This document shows positions 25,947 to 34,170 of a DNA stretch of 64,000 nucleotides, piece by piece. The notes below the pieces were generated by a model. That model saw only the letters and a list, made by a program, of their open reading frames with translations. It had not been told where the DNA came from and made no database searches. The DNA is from Paraburkholderia tropica. GTDB lineage: Bacteria; Pseudomonadota; Gammaproteobacteria; Burkholderiales; Burkholderiaceae. The DNA lies in NCBI RefSeq assembly GCF_914484835.1, contig NZ_CAJZAR010000049.1, positions 1-64,000 of the forward strand, in the 5' to 3' direction. Both the position numbers and the translations under genes were made by a program. The number at the start of each line of letters is the position of its first letter. Position 1 is the stretch's first letter.

Positions 25947-26852
25947 TCACGGTGAAACCCCGAACAACTGAGCGACCACCCCACGCAGCCAGCGATTCCC
26001 CGCCTCCTGGTGATACCGCGCATGCCAGTGTTGCCGCACGGCGAAGCCATCTACGGGAACCGGGCACGAATGAACGGCGAGATCGCCCGCCTGCGCGAGC
26101 GTTTCGCCGATGTGACGTGGCAACGTGGCGACCAGATCGGTGGTCTGGACGATCGTTCCGAGCCCGAGGAACCCCGGCAGTTGCAGCACGACGTCACGCT
26201 CGATCCGTTCGCGCGCCAGCGCCTGTTCGAGCAGTTGCGCACCCGTGCCCGATTCGATGGCGACGTGCCCCTCCGAACGGTACTGCTTCAAACCGAGGCG
26301 CCCGCGAACGCGCGGGTGATGCCGGTTGGTCAAGCATACCCAGTCCTGCTGATAGAGCTGCTGCTGATAAATGCCGCCGCTGAGCCACGGCACATAGCCG
26401 ATCGCGAGGTCGGCTTCACCCGACTCCAGCGCGCGCTCCGTGTTGCCATCGATTCCCGCAGCCTCGAGCCGGATGCCGGGCGCTTGCGCGCGCACGTGCG
26501 CGAGCAGGCGCGGCAGCAGCGTGATGTGGCTCGCATCCGTCATGCAGATGCGAAAGCGCCGCTGCGCCGTCGCGGGATCAAAAGCGATCTCCCACGCGAC
26601 GAAGCGCCTGAGCGATTCGAGAATTTCGCGGCAAGGTCCGATCAGCGCGTCGGCTTGCGGCGTCGGCGCCATGCCGCCAGGCGTGCGGATGAAAAGCGGG
26701 TCCTGCAGCGTTTCGCGCAGCCGCCCGAGCCAGATGCTGATGGTCGGCTGGCTTTGCCCCAGTTGTTCCGCGACGCGCGTGACGCTGCGCGTGTCGTACA
26801 GCAAGTCGAAGAGCTGCAGCAGCTTCAGGTCGGGTAAATCGGGCGGCATCAT
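25947..26852 (-). CDS. LysR-family regulator (NodD/NahR-like) of the aroE/aroQ-like catabolic cluster
   Basis: A 301-residue LysR protein with HTH DLKLLQLFDLLYDTRSVTRVAEQLGQSQPTISIWLGRLRE (about 8-48). The C-terminal effector domain recalls the NahR/NodD/LinR branch, which often senses aromatic or cyclic acids. It is divergent from the six-gene operon beginning at 26959. The 106-base spacer carries a perfect palindrome CAATGACGTCATTG. Confidence 0.88.
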   Translation of the reverse strand: MMPPDLPDLKLLQLFDLLYDTRSVTRVAEQLGQSQPTISIWLGRLRETLQDPLFIRTPGGMAPTPQADALIGPCREILESLRRFVAWEIAFDPATAQRRFRICMTDASHITLLPRLLAHVRAQAPGIRLEAAGIDGNTERALESGEADLAIGYVPWLSGGIYQQQLYQQDWVCLTNRHHPRVRGRLGLKQYRSEGHVAIESGTGAQLLEQALARERIERDVVLQLPGFLGLGTIVQTTDLVATLPRHIGETLAQAGDLAVHSCPVPVDGFAVRQHWHARYHQEAGNRWLRGVVAQLFGVSP

Positions 26853-26878
26853 GGTGTGGCGGTCATTATTGTCTGGGG

Positions 26879-26892
26879 CAATGACGTCATTG
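26879..26892. promoter_or_regulatory. Perfect palindrome between LysR and the catabolic operon
   Basis: CAATGACGTCATTG, 14 bp, followed by a near-repeat TAGTCATTGCATTG. A likely regulator binding site in the divergent promoter. Confidence 0.5.
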
Positions 26893-26958
26893 TAGTCATT
26901 GCATTGCCGATATGGGCGGCAACTCCTATCGTGTGCCTACACGTCAAGGAGATGCTCA

Positions 26959-27909
26959 GTGAAGATTGCGATTCTCGGCGCCGGCGCACTAGGCTGCGCG
27001 ATCGGTGCCACCCTCACGGAGGGCGGCCACGAAACCTGGCTGCTGGACCGTTCGCCCGTCCATGTCGACATGATGCGTCGCGACGGTCTGCAGGTCGACG
27101 ACGATAACGGCACGCGGCGCGTCGCGGTGCGCGCAGCGACCCACGCGAGCGAAGTCGGCGTGGCCGACGTGGTCGTCGTGCTGGTCAAGTCCTTCCACAC
27201 CGACGCGGCGATGCGCGGCGCACTCGCGCTGATCGGGCCCGAAACGCTCGTGCTTTCGCTGCAAAACGGACTCGGACACGAAGACGTGCTCGCCGACATC
27301 GTGGGCCGGGAGCGCGTGCTGGCAGGCAAGACGTATGTGGGAGGCGTGCTGCGCGGTCCGGGGCATATCCAGTCGGGCGTCACCGGCAAGGCGACCTATA
27401 TCGGCGAACTCGATGGCCAGATCACGCCTCGCGTGCAGGCGATTGCCGACGGGTTCAACGCCGCCGGGCTGATGACCACGGTCAGCGACAACATCATGGG
27501 CACGATGTGGGACAAGCTGCTCGTCAACGTCGCCACGGGCGCGATCACTGGCATCACGCGGCTCACCTACGGTCAGCTTTATGACGAGCCGTTGTTGAAG
27601 GCGACGGCGCTCGCGGCCATCGGCGAAGCCATGGCGGCTGCGCAGGCGGCGGGCATCGCGCTGTCGATGACGGACCCCGAGCAGGCTTGGACACTCGCAG
27701 CCGCTGGTCTCTCTCCCGCGTTCAAGACGTCGATGCTGCAGAGCCTCGAAAAAGGCTCGATCACGGAGATCGATTTCATCAACGGCTCGGTGGTGCGCTG
27801 GGGACAACGGCTCGGCGTGCCGACGCCCGTCAACGCGACACTGGTGGCGTGCATCAAGGGCATCGAGCGCGCAATGGCCGACGAACAGCGCAAGGAGGTG
27901 ACGGCATGA
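26959..27909 (+). CDS. Ketopantoate reductase-like dehydrogenase (ApbA/PanE family)
   Basis: A 316-residue NAD(P)-dependent 2-keto-acid reductase-type enzyme. It has Rossmann motif ILGAGALGCAIG near the N-terminus and the family's central GTMWDKLLVNVATGAITGITR, with the catalytic Lys in WDKL. A GTG start at 26959 is 7 nt after AAGGAG. Being first in a catabolic operon makes a role in pantothenate synthesis unlikely; it probably acts on another branched or cyclic 2-oxo/2-hydroxy acid. It overlaps the VOC gene by 4 nt (ATGA). Confidence 0.85.
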   Translation: MKIAILGAGALGCAIGATLTEGGHETWLLDRSPVHVDMMRRDGLQVDDDNGTRRVAVRAATHASEVGVADVVVVLVKSFHTDAAMRGALALIGPETLVLSLQNGLGHEDVLADIVGRERVLAGKTYVGGVLRGPGHIQSGVTGKATYIGELDGQITPRVQAIADGFNAAGLMTTVSDNIMGTMWDKLLVNVATGAITGITRLTYGQLYDEPLLKATALAAIGEAMAAAQAAGIALSMTDPEQAWTLAAAGLSPAFKTSMLQSLEKGSITEIDFINGSVVRWGQRLGVPTPVNATLVACIKGIERAMADEQRKEVTA

Positions 27910-28298
27910 GCGGCTCGAAGGCTTATCTGGAGCATGTCGCCATTTGGGTGAAGGACATCCAGTGGCATATCCGCTTCTTCGAAGACGTGCTCGGCATGAG
28001 CATGCGCGAAGTCGACGGCACCGTCGAAGCGCCGCGCCAGTACTGGACGCTCGGCGGCCTGCAGTTCATCCATGCGCCGCAACACGAAGGCCCCGAAGGG
28101 CGCCTCGCGCATCTTGGCGTCATGTGTGCAGACCTGGAAGCGGCATTGACTGCGGCCAAGGCCTATGGCGTAAGCGAAATGCCGCAAGGGCGCAACTGGC
28201 TGCGTCTGCCCGACGGCCTTGCCGTCGAACTGATTCAGGCGAGGCCCGCGTCGTGTGTCGCGCAGGCGCTGAGCATCAACCCGCGCGTGGAGGCGTGA
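27906..28298 (+). CDS. VOC (glyoxalase/dioxygenase fold) family protein
   Basis: A 130-residue vicinal-oxygen-chelate protein with the metal-ligand pattern His10 (LEHVAIWV), a His in RLAHLGVMCAD and Glu in LAVELIQ. Such proteins catalyse isomerisation, epimerisation or dioxygenation. In a CoA-ester pathway a methylmalonyl-CoA epimerase-like role is conceivable, but nothing proves it. Its start overlaps the previous stop (ATGA), so it is translationally coupled. Confidence 0.8.
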   Translation: MSGSKAYLEHVAIWVKDIQWHIRFFEDVLGMSMREVDGTVEAPRQYWTLGGLQFIHAPQHEGPEGRLAHLGVMCADLEAALTAAKAYGVSEMPQGRNWLRLPDGLAVELIQARPASCVAQALSINPRVEA

Positions 28299-28300
28299 GC

Positions 28301-28759
28301 ATGACGATTATCGACAAGTACTGGGACGACGCCCGCGAAGGCGACGAGTGCGCGAGCCCGAACTACACCGTGACGAAGGAGCGCATTCTCGCGTACGCGG
28401 ACCTCACGGGCGACCACACGCCCGTGCACGTGGACGAAGCGTATGCCAACGCGAGCCACTTCGGCTGCCTCGTCGCGCATGGGCTGTTCGGGCTCTCGAT
28501 TGCGGACGGCCTCAAGACCCAGAGCGACTATCGCTTTCTGCCCGGCATGTCGCTCGGCTGGACGTGGGATTTTCTGCAACCTATCAAGGTCAACGATGTG
28601 CTGCACGTGAAGTTTCGCGTCGGCGCCATGCGGCCCAGTAACAGCCGTCCGGGCTGGGGCATCGTCGTGCTGCCGTCGGAATTGATCAATCAGGATAACC
28701 AGGTAGTGCAACGCGGCGAGCATCGTCTGATGGTGCCGCGCCGGCCGGGAGCGTTCTGA
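28301..28759 (+). CDS. MaoC-like (R)-specific dehydratase/hydratase
   Basis: A 152-residue hot-dog-fold protein with the hydratase-2 motif YADLTGDHTPVHVD...FGCLVAHGLFG, carrying the catalytic Asp and His. It should add or remove water on an acyl-CoA thioester. It starts 2 nt after the VOC stop and its stop overlaps the CoA-transferase ATG by 1 base. MaoC plus family III CoA-transferase pairs are known in mesaconate/methylmalyl-CoA type pathways, which suggests that the operon's substrate is handled as a CoA ester. Confidence 0.85.
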   Translation: MTIIDKYWDDAREGDECASPNYTVTKERILAYADLTGDHTPVHVDEAYANASHFGCLVAHGLFGLSIADGLKTQSDYRFLPGMSLGWTWDFLQPIKVNDVLHVKFRVGAMRPSNSRPGWGIVVLPSELINQDNQVVQRGEHRLMVPRRPGAF

Positions 28760-29970
28760 TGCAGGCTCGTCCCCTCGAAGGCATACGCGTTGTCGACTAT
28801 AGCCACTTCCTCGCCGGTCCCTACGTGGGCCGCTGCCTCGCGGCGCTCGGCGCCGAAGTCATCAAAGTCGAACGCCCTGGAAGCGGCGACGCGGGACGCC
28901 AGCACGCAACCGTGCTAGACGACCAGCAAAGCGGCTATTTCCTGCAACTGAACATGGGCAAGCGCGGCGTCAGCGTCAACATGAAGGACGCGCGCGGCAA
29001 GGAGTTCATGCGCCGCCTGTGCGACTCCGCCGATGTGTTCGTCGAAAACTACCGCCCAGGCGCGCTGGATAAACTCGGGTTGGGCTATGAGGCGCTTTCC
29101 GGGCGCAATCCGGGTCTCGTCTATTGTTCGATCTCGGCATACGGCCACACGGGCCCCGACGCGCATCGCGCCGGCTTTGGCCTGATCGCGGAAGCGAAGA
29201 GCGGCATCATGCAGATGGTAGGCACGCCCGGCGAGCCCCCGCCGCTGCTGCGCATTTCGCTCGGCGACATGTACACCGGCATTCACGCAGTGGCGGCGAT
29301 CAATGCGGCGCTGCTTGGACGTGTGAAGAGCGGCCGCGGCCAGCACATCGACATGGCGCTGTACGACACGCTCGTTTCGATGCACGAGTACGCGGTGCAG
29401 TGCTACACGCTGCGAGGCGTGCTGCCGGAGCAAACCGGCCACGACATGCCTACCTCGACGCTTTACGGCGTGTTTCGGGCCGCAGACGGCGACCTCGTGA
29501 TCGCGGCACAAGTGGATGACGCATGGAAACGTCTCGCCGCGCTGATCGAAACACATGGCGGACCAGCCGGATTCGGCAGCGATTCGCGCTTTCACGATAG
29601 CGTGGGCCGCAACACGCATCGGCAGGCGATTCTCTCCGTCGTGCAGCCGTGGGTTGCCGCGCGGCCCGTCGCACAGGTGCTCGAATTGCTGGATGGCATC
29701 GACGTGCCTTGCGCGAAGGTGCAGCGCATTGACGAAGTGCTCAACGATCCACAGATCCAGGCGCGCGGCATGGTGGTGGAACAGGATCATCCGCGTTACG
29801 GAAAGCTGCGTCTGCCCAACCTGCCATTCCGCTTTTCTCATTGCGACACGACCATCCGCGACTTCGCGCCCGATCTCGGGCAGCACAACATGGAGGTCGC
29901 GCAATCGCTCGGCTTCTCCGCCGCCGAAATCGATGCAATGCAAACCGAAGGCGTTCTCTACTCGAAGTGA
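28759..29970 (+). CDS. Family III CoA-transferase (CaiB/BaiF)
   Basis: A 403-residue enzyme opening with LEGIRVVDYSHFLAGPYVGRCLAALGAEVIKVERP and carrying the catalytic Asp in RISLGDMYTGIHA. It moves CoA between organic acids (for example succinyl-CoA to a dicarboxylate), so it probably activates the pathway substrate. It is tightly packed between the MaoC-like and AroE-like genes. Confidence 0.9.
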   Translation: MQARPLEGIRVVDYSHFLAGPYVGRCLAALGAEVIKVERPGSGDAGRQHATVLDDQQSGYFLQLNMGKRGVSVNMKDARGKEFMRRLCDSADVFVENYRPGALDKLGLGYEALSGRNPGLVYCSISAYGHTGPDAHRAGFGLIAEAKSGIMQMVGTPGEPPPLLRISLGDMYTGIHAVAAINAALLGRVKSGRGQHIDMALYDTLVSMHEYAVQCYTLRGVLPEQTGHDMPTSTLYGVFRAADGDLVIAAQVDDAWKRLAALIETHGGPAGFGSDSRFHDSVGRNTHRQAILSVVQPWVAARPVAQVLELLDGIDVPCAKVQRIDEVLNDPQIQARGMVVEQDHPRYGKLRLPNLPFRFSHCDTTIRDFAPDLGQHNMEVAQSLGFSAAEIDAMQTEGVLYSK

Positions 29971-29976
29971 GGCACC

Positions 29977-30813
29977 ATGACTGACCCGTATGCAGTGATC
30001 GGGAATCCGATCGGACACACGAAATCGCCGTTGATTCATGGCCTGTTTGCTGAGGCGACACAACAGGCGATGTCGTACGTCGCGATCGAAGGTCCGCTCG
30101 ACCCCGACGATGGATTCGCAAGGATAGTACGCCAGTTCGCCGACGAGGGTGGCAAAGGCATGAACGTCACCGCGCCGTTCAAGCTGAAGGCCTTCGCGCT
30201 CGCCGACGAACGCAGTGAACGCGCGGCGTTGGCGGGCGCGGCCAATGCGCTCAAATTCGAGAACGGCCGGATCATTGCCGAGAATTTCGACGGCATTGGC
30301 CTGTTGCGTGATATCGAGGTCAATCTCGGCGTTCCGCTCACTGGCAAACGTGTGTTGATGCTCGGTGCCGGCGGCGCGGCGCGTGGCGCGTTGCTGCCGT
30401 TTCTCGACACGGGTCCCGCCGAACTGGTCATCGCCAACCGCGATGTGTCCAAGGGCGAGGCATTGGCGGGCCAGGTCGGCGCGCGTGGCGCCGCGCTGCG
30501 TGTTCGCGGCTATGGCGATCTGCCTGCGATGGGCCGATTCGATCTCGTGGTCAACGCGACCTCCGCGAGCCTGACGGGTGAGTTGCCGCCTGTCCCGCCG
30601 AGCGTGTTCAGTCCCGATGGCACCGCGTATGAGCTGGCGTACGGCAAGCGGCTCACACCGTTCTTGCGGCTCGCGCGCAATGCAGGCGTGCATGGCGTCG
30701 CCGACGGCGTCGGCATGCTGGTCGAGCAGGCCGCCGAAGCGTTTGCATGGTGGCGCGGCGTGCGTCCGCAAACGGCCGCCGTTATCGACCGTCTCACTGT
30801 GCCGCTCGACTAG
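29977..30813 (+). CDS. Shikimate/quinate dehydrogenase-like protein (AroE paralogue)
   Basis: A 278-residue AroE-fold protein: substrate loop VIGNPIGHTKSPLIH, catalytic Lys in NVTAPFK, and NADP motif GAGGAARGAL followed by ANRDVSK, which favours NADP. The usual NTDG motif reads ENFDGIG, and the C-terminal YN(P) region is YELAYGKRLTPF, so it is a diverged member. Its location next to a type II dehydroquinase in a catabolic operon suggests breakdown of quinate, shikimate or an analogue, not aromatic amino-acid synthesis. Confidence 0.85.
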   Translation: MTDPYAVIGNPIGHTKSPLIHGLFAEATQQAMSYVAIEGPLDPDDGFARIVRQFADEGGKGMNVTAPFKLKAFALADERSERAALAGAANALKFENGRIIAENFDGIGLLRDIEVNLGVPLTGKRVLMLGAGGAARGALLPFLDTGPAELVIANRDVSKGEALAGQVGARGAALRVRGYGDLPAMGRFDLVVNATSASLTGELPPVPPSVFSPDGTAYELAYGKRLTPFLRLARNAGVHGVADGVGMLVEQAAEAFAWWRGVRPQTAAVIDRLTVPLD

Positions 30814-30832
30814 GCTAGCAAAGGAGAATCCG

Positions 30833-31273
30833 ATGAAAAATGTCCTGATGCTCCATGGCATCAATCACAACATGTTCGGCAAGCGCGACCCCGCGCAGTA
30901 CGGAACGGTGACGCTCGCCGATATCGACGCCAGGTTGCTGGCGCTGGGCGAAGAACTGGGCGTGCAGGTCGAATCGTTCCAGACGAACAGCGAAGCGGCG
31001 ATGTGCGAGCGCATCCATCACGCTTACGAAGAGGGCAAGGACGCCGTGCTGATCAACGCTGGCGCGTGGACGCATTACAGCTACGGCATCCGCGACGCGC
31101 TTGCTATCCTGACCTGTCCGGTCGTCGAACTACACATGTCGAACATTCATGCGAGGGAGCCGTTCCGGAATCACTCGGTGTTCGCCGATATCGTCAAAGG
31201 GCAGATCTGCGGTTTCGGGATCGAGAGCTACCTTCTAGCACTGCGGGCGGTCCATGCGGACGTCTGTGCTTGA
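30833..31273 (+). CDS. Type II 3-dehydroquinate dehydratase-like protein
   Basis: A 146-residue AroQ-family protein with HNMFGKRDPAQYG (catalytic loop, Arg and Tyr present), NAGAWTHYSYGIRDAL and ELHMSNIHAREPFRNHS, the last carrying His and the substrate-binding Arg. The usual NPGAYTHTS is altered to NAGAWTHYS. AAGGAG precedes the ATG at 30833. It is the last gene of the operon. A dehydroquinate to dehydroshikimate step fits its AroE-like neighbour, though a changed substrate is possible. Confidence 0.85.
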   Translation: MKNVLMLHGINHNMFGKRDPAQYGTVTLADIDARLLALGEELGVQVESFQTNSEAAMCERIHHAYEEGKDAVLINAGAWTHYSYGIRDALAILTCPVVELHMSNIHAREPFRNHSVFADIVKGQICGFGIESYLLALRAVHADVCA

Positions 31274-31786
31274 GTGGCGCGCGTGAATCGCAATCCGGGT
31301 ACTTCCGCGGCGGTAAGTGATACGGCGAATGACGGCTCCCGGATGCAGTAAGGACCGTCAAACGTCACCGATTCAATACTCATGACTGGCCGAAACTGGC
31401 CGACTCGTGCCTCCTTGCGTCGGTTCGAATCGACCCAGATGAGGTCAGGCGAAACGGTGAACGATTGGCGACGATATCTCCTTTTGCGCGCGTCACGACG
31501 AGGTGTGAATCTGAACGCCTGGCCAATCGAGTCGAAGGAATCCGGTTGAAATAGCGGGACCATCGATTGGGAGCAAGCAATACTCGACACCACCTGGCGC
31601 ATAACCCATCGATCCCCCATTCGTCGAGATAAGCCTCCCCCATAAATAGTGATCGGTTTTCACTGCGTTTCGCATCCTGTTTTGTGGCAATCCTGGGATA
31701 TCGAGTTTTGACAGGAGGTGGGCCGCAACGTCCTTCTGAGTAAACAGATGCGGCGATCACATGATGATGGGATCGTTTAAATTCCC
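31274..31786. other. 513-base region before the amide-operon promoter, no gene recognised
   Basis: AT-richer than its surroundings in parts. Open frames give no family-like proteins. It may contain remnants of an older gene or an intergenic repeat; it cannot be resolved here. Confidence 0.4.
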
Positions 31787-31815
31787 TTGACATGCGCAAT
31801 TTGGCTTTTTACATT
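31787..31815 (+). promoter_or_regulatory. Sigma-70 type promoter of the amide/nitrilase operon
   Basis: A perfect -35 TTGACA (31787-31792), 17-base spacer and TACATT (31810-31815). The predicted start at about 31822 gives a leader of about 140 bases. Confidence 0.7.
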
Positions 31816-31825
31816 CGCTCCGACT

Positions 31826-31877
31826 GAGGCGTGACGTCGATACGTTCGACGCGCACCTCCGCGGCAGCGTTGCCGCG
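31826..31877 (+). promoter_or_regulatory. Candidate ANTAR-binding RNA: two adjacent stem-loops
   Basis: Hairpin P1 spans 31826-31859: outer GAGG/CCTC, inner CGTCGA/TCGACG, with a 5-base apical loop (7 if the last pair opens). P2 spans 31860-31877: CGCGGC/GCCGCG closing the hexaloop AGCGTT. P2 has the A1 and G4 expected of ANTAR targets; P1 does not fit the hexaloop consensus. A terminator follows, and an AmiR-like ANTAR protein is encoded at the end of the operon. Confidence 0.5.
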
Positions 31878-31897
31878 CGACATATGGAAGGCTACGT

Positions 31898-31943
31898 AGC
31901 CCCCGAACTTGCGTCTCATGACGCCGGTTTGGGGGCTTTTTTG
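31898..31943 (+). terminator. Intrinsic terminator in the amide-operon leader
   Basis: AGCCCCC (31898-31904) pairs with GGGGGCT (31931-31937), with an inner GCGTC/GACGC stem, then TTTTTT. The sequence GGCTACGTAGCC (31890-31901) could pair with itself and compete with it. It lies 22 bases before the first gene, so it should block expression unless antiterminated. Confidence 0.8.
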
Positions 31944-31964
31944 TTTTCTGGAGATCAAAACACG

Positions 31965-32876
31965 ATGGAGCCGTACCCCAGCGCAGGTCCGCCACCCGGC
32001 AGTTTCACCGTCGCGTGCGTGCAGATGGAGCCGCGCGTCGGCGCAGTCCGCGAGAACGTCGCGCGTGCGTGCGCGCTCATCGAGACGGCCGCGCGCAACG
32101 GCGCGTCGCTCGTGGTGCTGCCGGAGCTGGCCAATAGCGGTTATGTGTTCGAGAGCCGCGAGGAAGCGTACGCGCTCGCCGAATCACTGCCCGACGGCGA
32201 GACGGCGCGGGCCTTCGACGCCCTCGCCAGACAGTTCGGAATCCATATCGTCAGCGGCATCGCCGAGCGTGCGGGCGACCAGCTCTACAACGCCGCGCTG
32301 CTCACGGGACCGGCGGGGCCGCTCGGGATCTATCGCAAGCTGCATCTCTGGAACGAGGAAAAGCGCTTCTTCGAGCCGGGCGACGTGGGCGTGCCGGTAT
32401 TCGCCACGCCGCTCGGGCGCATCGCCATGGCGATCTGCTACGACGCGTGGTTTCCCGAGACCTTCCGTCTCGCGGCGATGCAGGGCGCCGATCTCGTCTG
32501 CGTGCCGACCAACTGGGTGCCGATGCCCTCGCAGCCCGACGACCGCCCGGCCATGGCGACGACGCTCGCGATGGCCGCCGCGCACAGCAACGGTCTCGCG
32601 ATTGCCTGCGCCGACCGCGTGGGCACCGAGCGCGGCCAGCCCTTCCTGGGCCAGAGCGTGATCGTGGGCGGCGACGGCTGGCCGATCGCCGGCCCCGCGA
32701 GCCCCGATCGCGAAGAGATCCTCTACGGCGCGATCGACGTCGCGCGCACACGCGCCGGACGCACGCTGAATCCGCGCAATCACGTTCTGCTCGACCGGCG
32801 CGTCGATCTGTACGACGCGCTGCTTGGCACGAAGATCGGCACGAAGATCGGCACGAAGATCGCGCGCCGCCCCTGA
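31965..32876 (+). CDS. Nitrilase-superfamily amidohydrolase
   Basis: A 303-residue carbon-nitrogen hydrolase with the triad Glu54 (LPELANSGY), Lys125 (YRKLHLWNEEKRFF) and Cys158 (ICYDAWFPE). It should hydrolyse an amide, carbamoyl or nitrile group in the cytosol. The ATG at 31965 follows GGAG by 11 nt. It is the first gene of an operon with an ABC importer and AmiC/AmiR-like regulators, which argues for a short amide or ureido substrate. The C-terminus carries three in-register GTKI units encoded by a 12-bp tandem repeat (32826-32861), a recent expansion. Confidence 0.88.
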   Translation: MEPYPSAGPPPGSFTVACVQMEPRVGAVRENVARACALIETAARNGASLVVLPELANSGYVFESREEAYALAESLPDGETARAFDALARQFGIHIVSGIAERAGDQLYNAALLTGPAGPLGIYRKLHLWNEEKRFFEPGDVGVPVFATPLGRIAMAICYDAWFPETFRLAAMQGADLVCVPTNWVPMPSQPDDRPAMATTLAMAAAHSNGLAIACADRVGTERGQPFLGQSVIVGGDGWPIAGPASPDREEILYGAIDVARTRAGRTLNPRNHVLLDRRVDLYDALLGTKIGTKIGTKIARRP

Positions 32877-32941
32877 ATAGACGTACCCGCATGACCGCAC
32901 CACGCATCCACCACGAATCACCACAACTACGAGGAAGCATC

Positions 32942-34105
32942 ATGACGTCGTTCAAACGCATCATCGCGGCCGCCGTTGCGGCGACGGCCGTCGGCGCCTG
33001 TCTGGGCGCGGCGGCGGCCGAGCCGATCAAAATCGGCGTCGCGGTCGGCTTGTCGGGCGCCAACAGCGTCGTCGCGCCGGCCGTCGTGCAGTCGTCGCAA
33101 CTCGCCGTCGCCGAAATTAACGCGGCAGGCGGCATTCTGGGTCGCCCGGTCGAACTCGAAATCGCCGACGACGCCTCCGGCGCGGTCGGCGCACAGAAGG
33201 CCTACGACACGCTCGTGTTCCAGAAGAACGTGGACGCCATCATCTCGATGGAAACGAGCGCCGCGCGCAACGCCGCGCTGCCCATCGTCGCGCGCGGCAA
33301 GAAGCCGTTCATCTACACGTCGTTCTACGAAGGCCGCTCGTGCAGCCCGTGGATGTACGTGAACGGCTGGGTGCCCGAGCAGGTCGTGGCGCCGATCGTC
33401 GATTACTTCAGCAAGACGAAGGGCGCGAAGACGTTCTATCTGGTCGGCAACGATTACGCGTTCGGGCGCGGCATGCTCGACTTCACGAAGCAGTACATCG
33501 AGCAGCACGGCGGCAAGGTGATCGGCGAGGAATATCTGCCGATCGACGGCACGGACTGGACGCCGGTACTCTCGAAGATCCGCGCGGCGAAACCCGATGC
33601 GCTGATCAGCGCGACGGCGGGCGGCGCGCCGAACGTGGCGCTCGCCAAGCAGTTGAAGAGTGCGGGCCTCACGCTGCCGTACGGCAATCTCGCGATCGAC
33701 GAAGGCACGGCTAAAGGCATGGGCGATGTCGCGAGCGGCGTCTATCTGGCCGCTTCGTATCTCACGAGCATCGATACGCCGCAGAACAAGAAGTTCATGG
33801 CTGCGCTCGACAGCAAGTTCGGCGCGGATGTGAAGACGCCGAACGAGTTGTCGGAGCCGCAATACGAGGCGTTTTTCCTCTACAAGGCGGCCGTCGAGAA
33901 GGCGGGGTCCACCGATCCGGCGAAGGTCGTGAAGGCGCTCGGCGAGGTGTCGTTCGACGGCCCGCGCGGCACGGTGCAGATGAACCGCAGCCGCCACGTG
34001 CCGCTCGCGATGCGGCTCGGGCAGATTCAGCCCGACGGCTCGGTGAAGGTGTTGCAGACGTTCAAGGATGTGGACCCGGGCCTGCAGTGCCCGAATCTCA
34101 AGTAA
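32942..34105 (+). CDS. Periplasmic substrate-binding protein of a branched-chain amino acid/urea/amide ABC importer
   Basis: A 387-residue type I periplasmic-binding protein with a signal peptide (about 1-26). The mature start EPIKIGVAVGLSGANSVVAPAVVQ and the segment YTSFYEGRSCSPWMYVNGWVPEQ resemble UrtA/AmiC-type ligand binders more than LivJ. GAGGAAG precedes the ATG at 32942. It delivers ligand to the permeases encoded next. It shares its fold with the AmiC-like sensor encoded downstream, so both probably bind related ligands. Confidence 0.88.
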   Translation: MTSFKRIIAAAVAATAVGACLGAAAAEPIKIGVAVGLSGANSVVAPAVVQSSQLAVAEINAAGGILGRPVELEIADDASGAVGAQKAYDTLVFQKNVDAIISMETSAARNAALPIVARGKKPFIYTSFYEGRSCSPWMYVNGWVPEQVVAPIVDYFSKTKGAKTFYLVGNDYAFGRGMLDFTKQYIEQHGGKVIGEEYLPIDGTDWTPVLSKIRAAKPDALISATAGGAPNVALAKQLKSAGLTLPYGNLAIDEGTAKGMGDVASGVYLAASYLTSIDTPQNKKFMAALDSKFGADVKTPNELSEPQYEAFFLYKAAVEKAGSTDPAKVVKALGEVSFDGPRGTVQMNRSRHVPLAMRLGQIQPDGSVKVLQTFKDVDPGLQCPNLK

Positions 34106-34170
34106 GCGCAGGCGCGATATCGGGCGCGTGCTTCCGCGAGGACGCGCGCGCCGAACGAGCAGGAGGCGAC

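Noticed and set aside
26959..27909. Biosynthetic panE for pantothenate
   Set aside because: The gene is first in a divergent LysR-controlled catabolic operon with no pantothenate genes, so only the family name is kept.
28915..30864. 649-codon minus-strand ORF opposite the CoA-transferase and AroE-like genes
   Set aside because: Antisense shadow; GC-rich third positions on the plus strand keep the minus frame open.
31826..31859. P1 hairpin as a fully canonical ANTAR hexaloop
   Set aside because: The loop counts 5 or 7 bases and lacks the A1/G4 pattern, so only P2 is claimed to fit.
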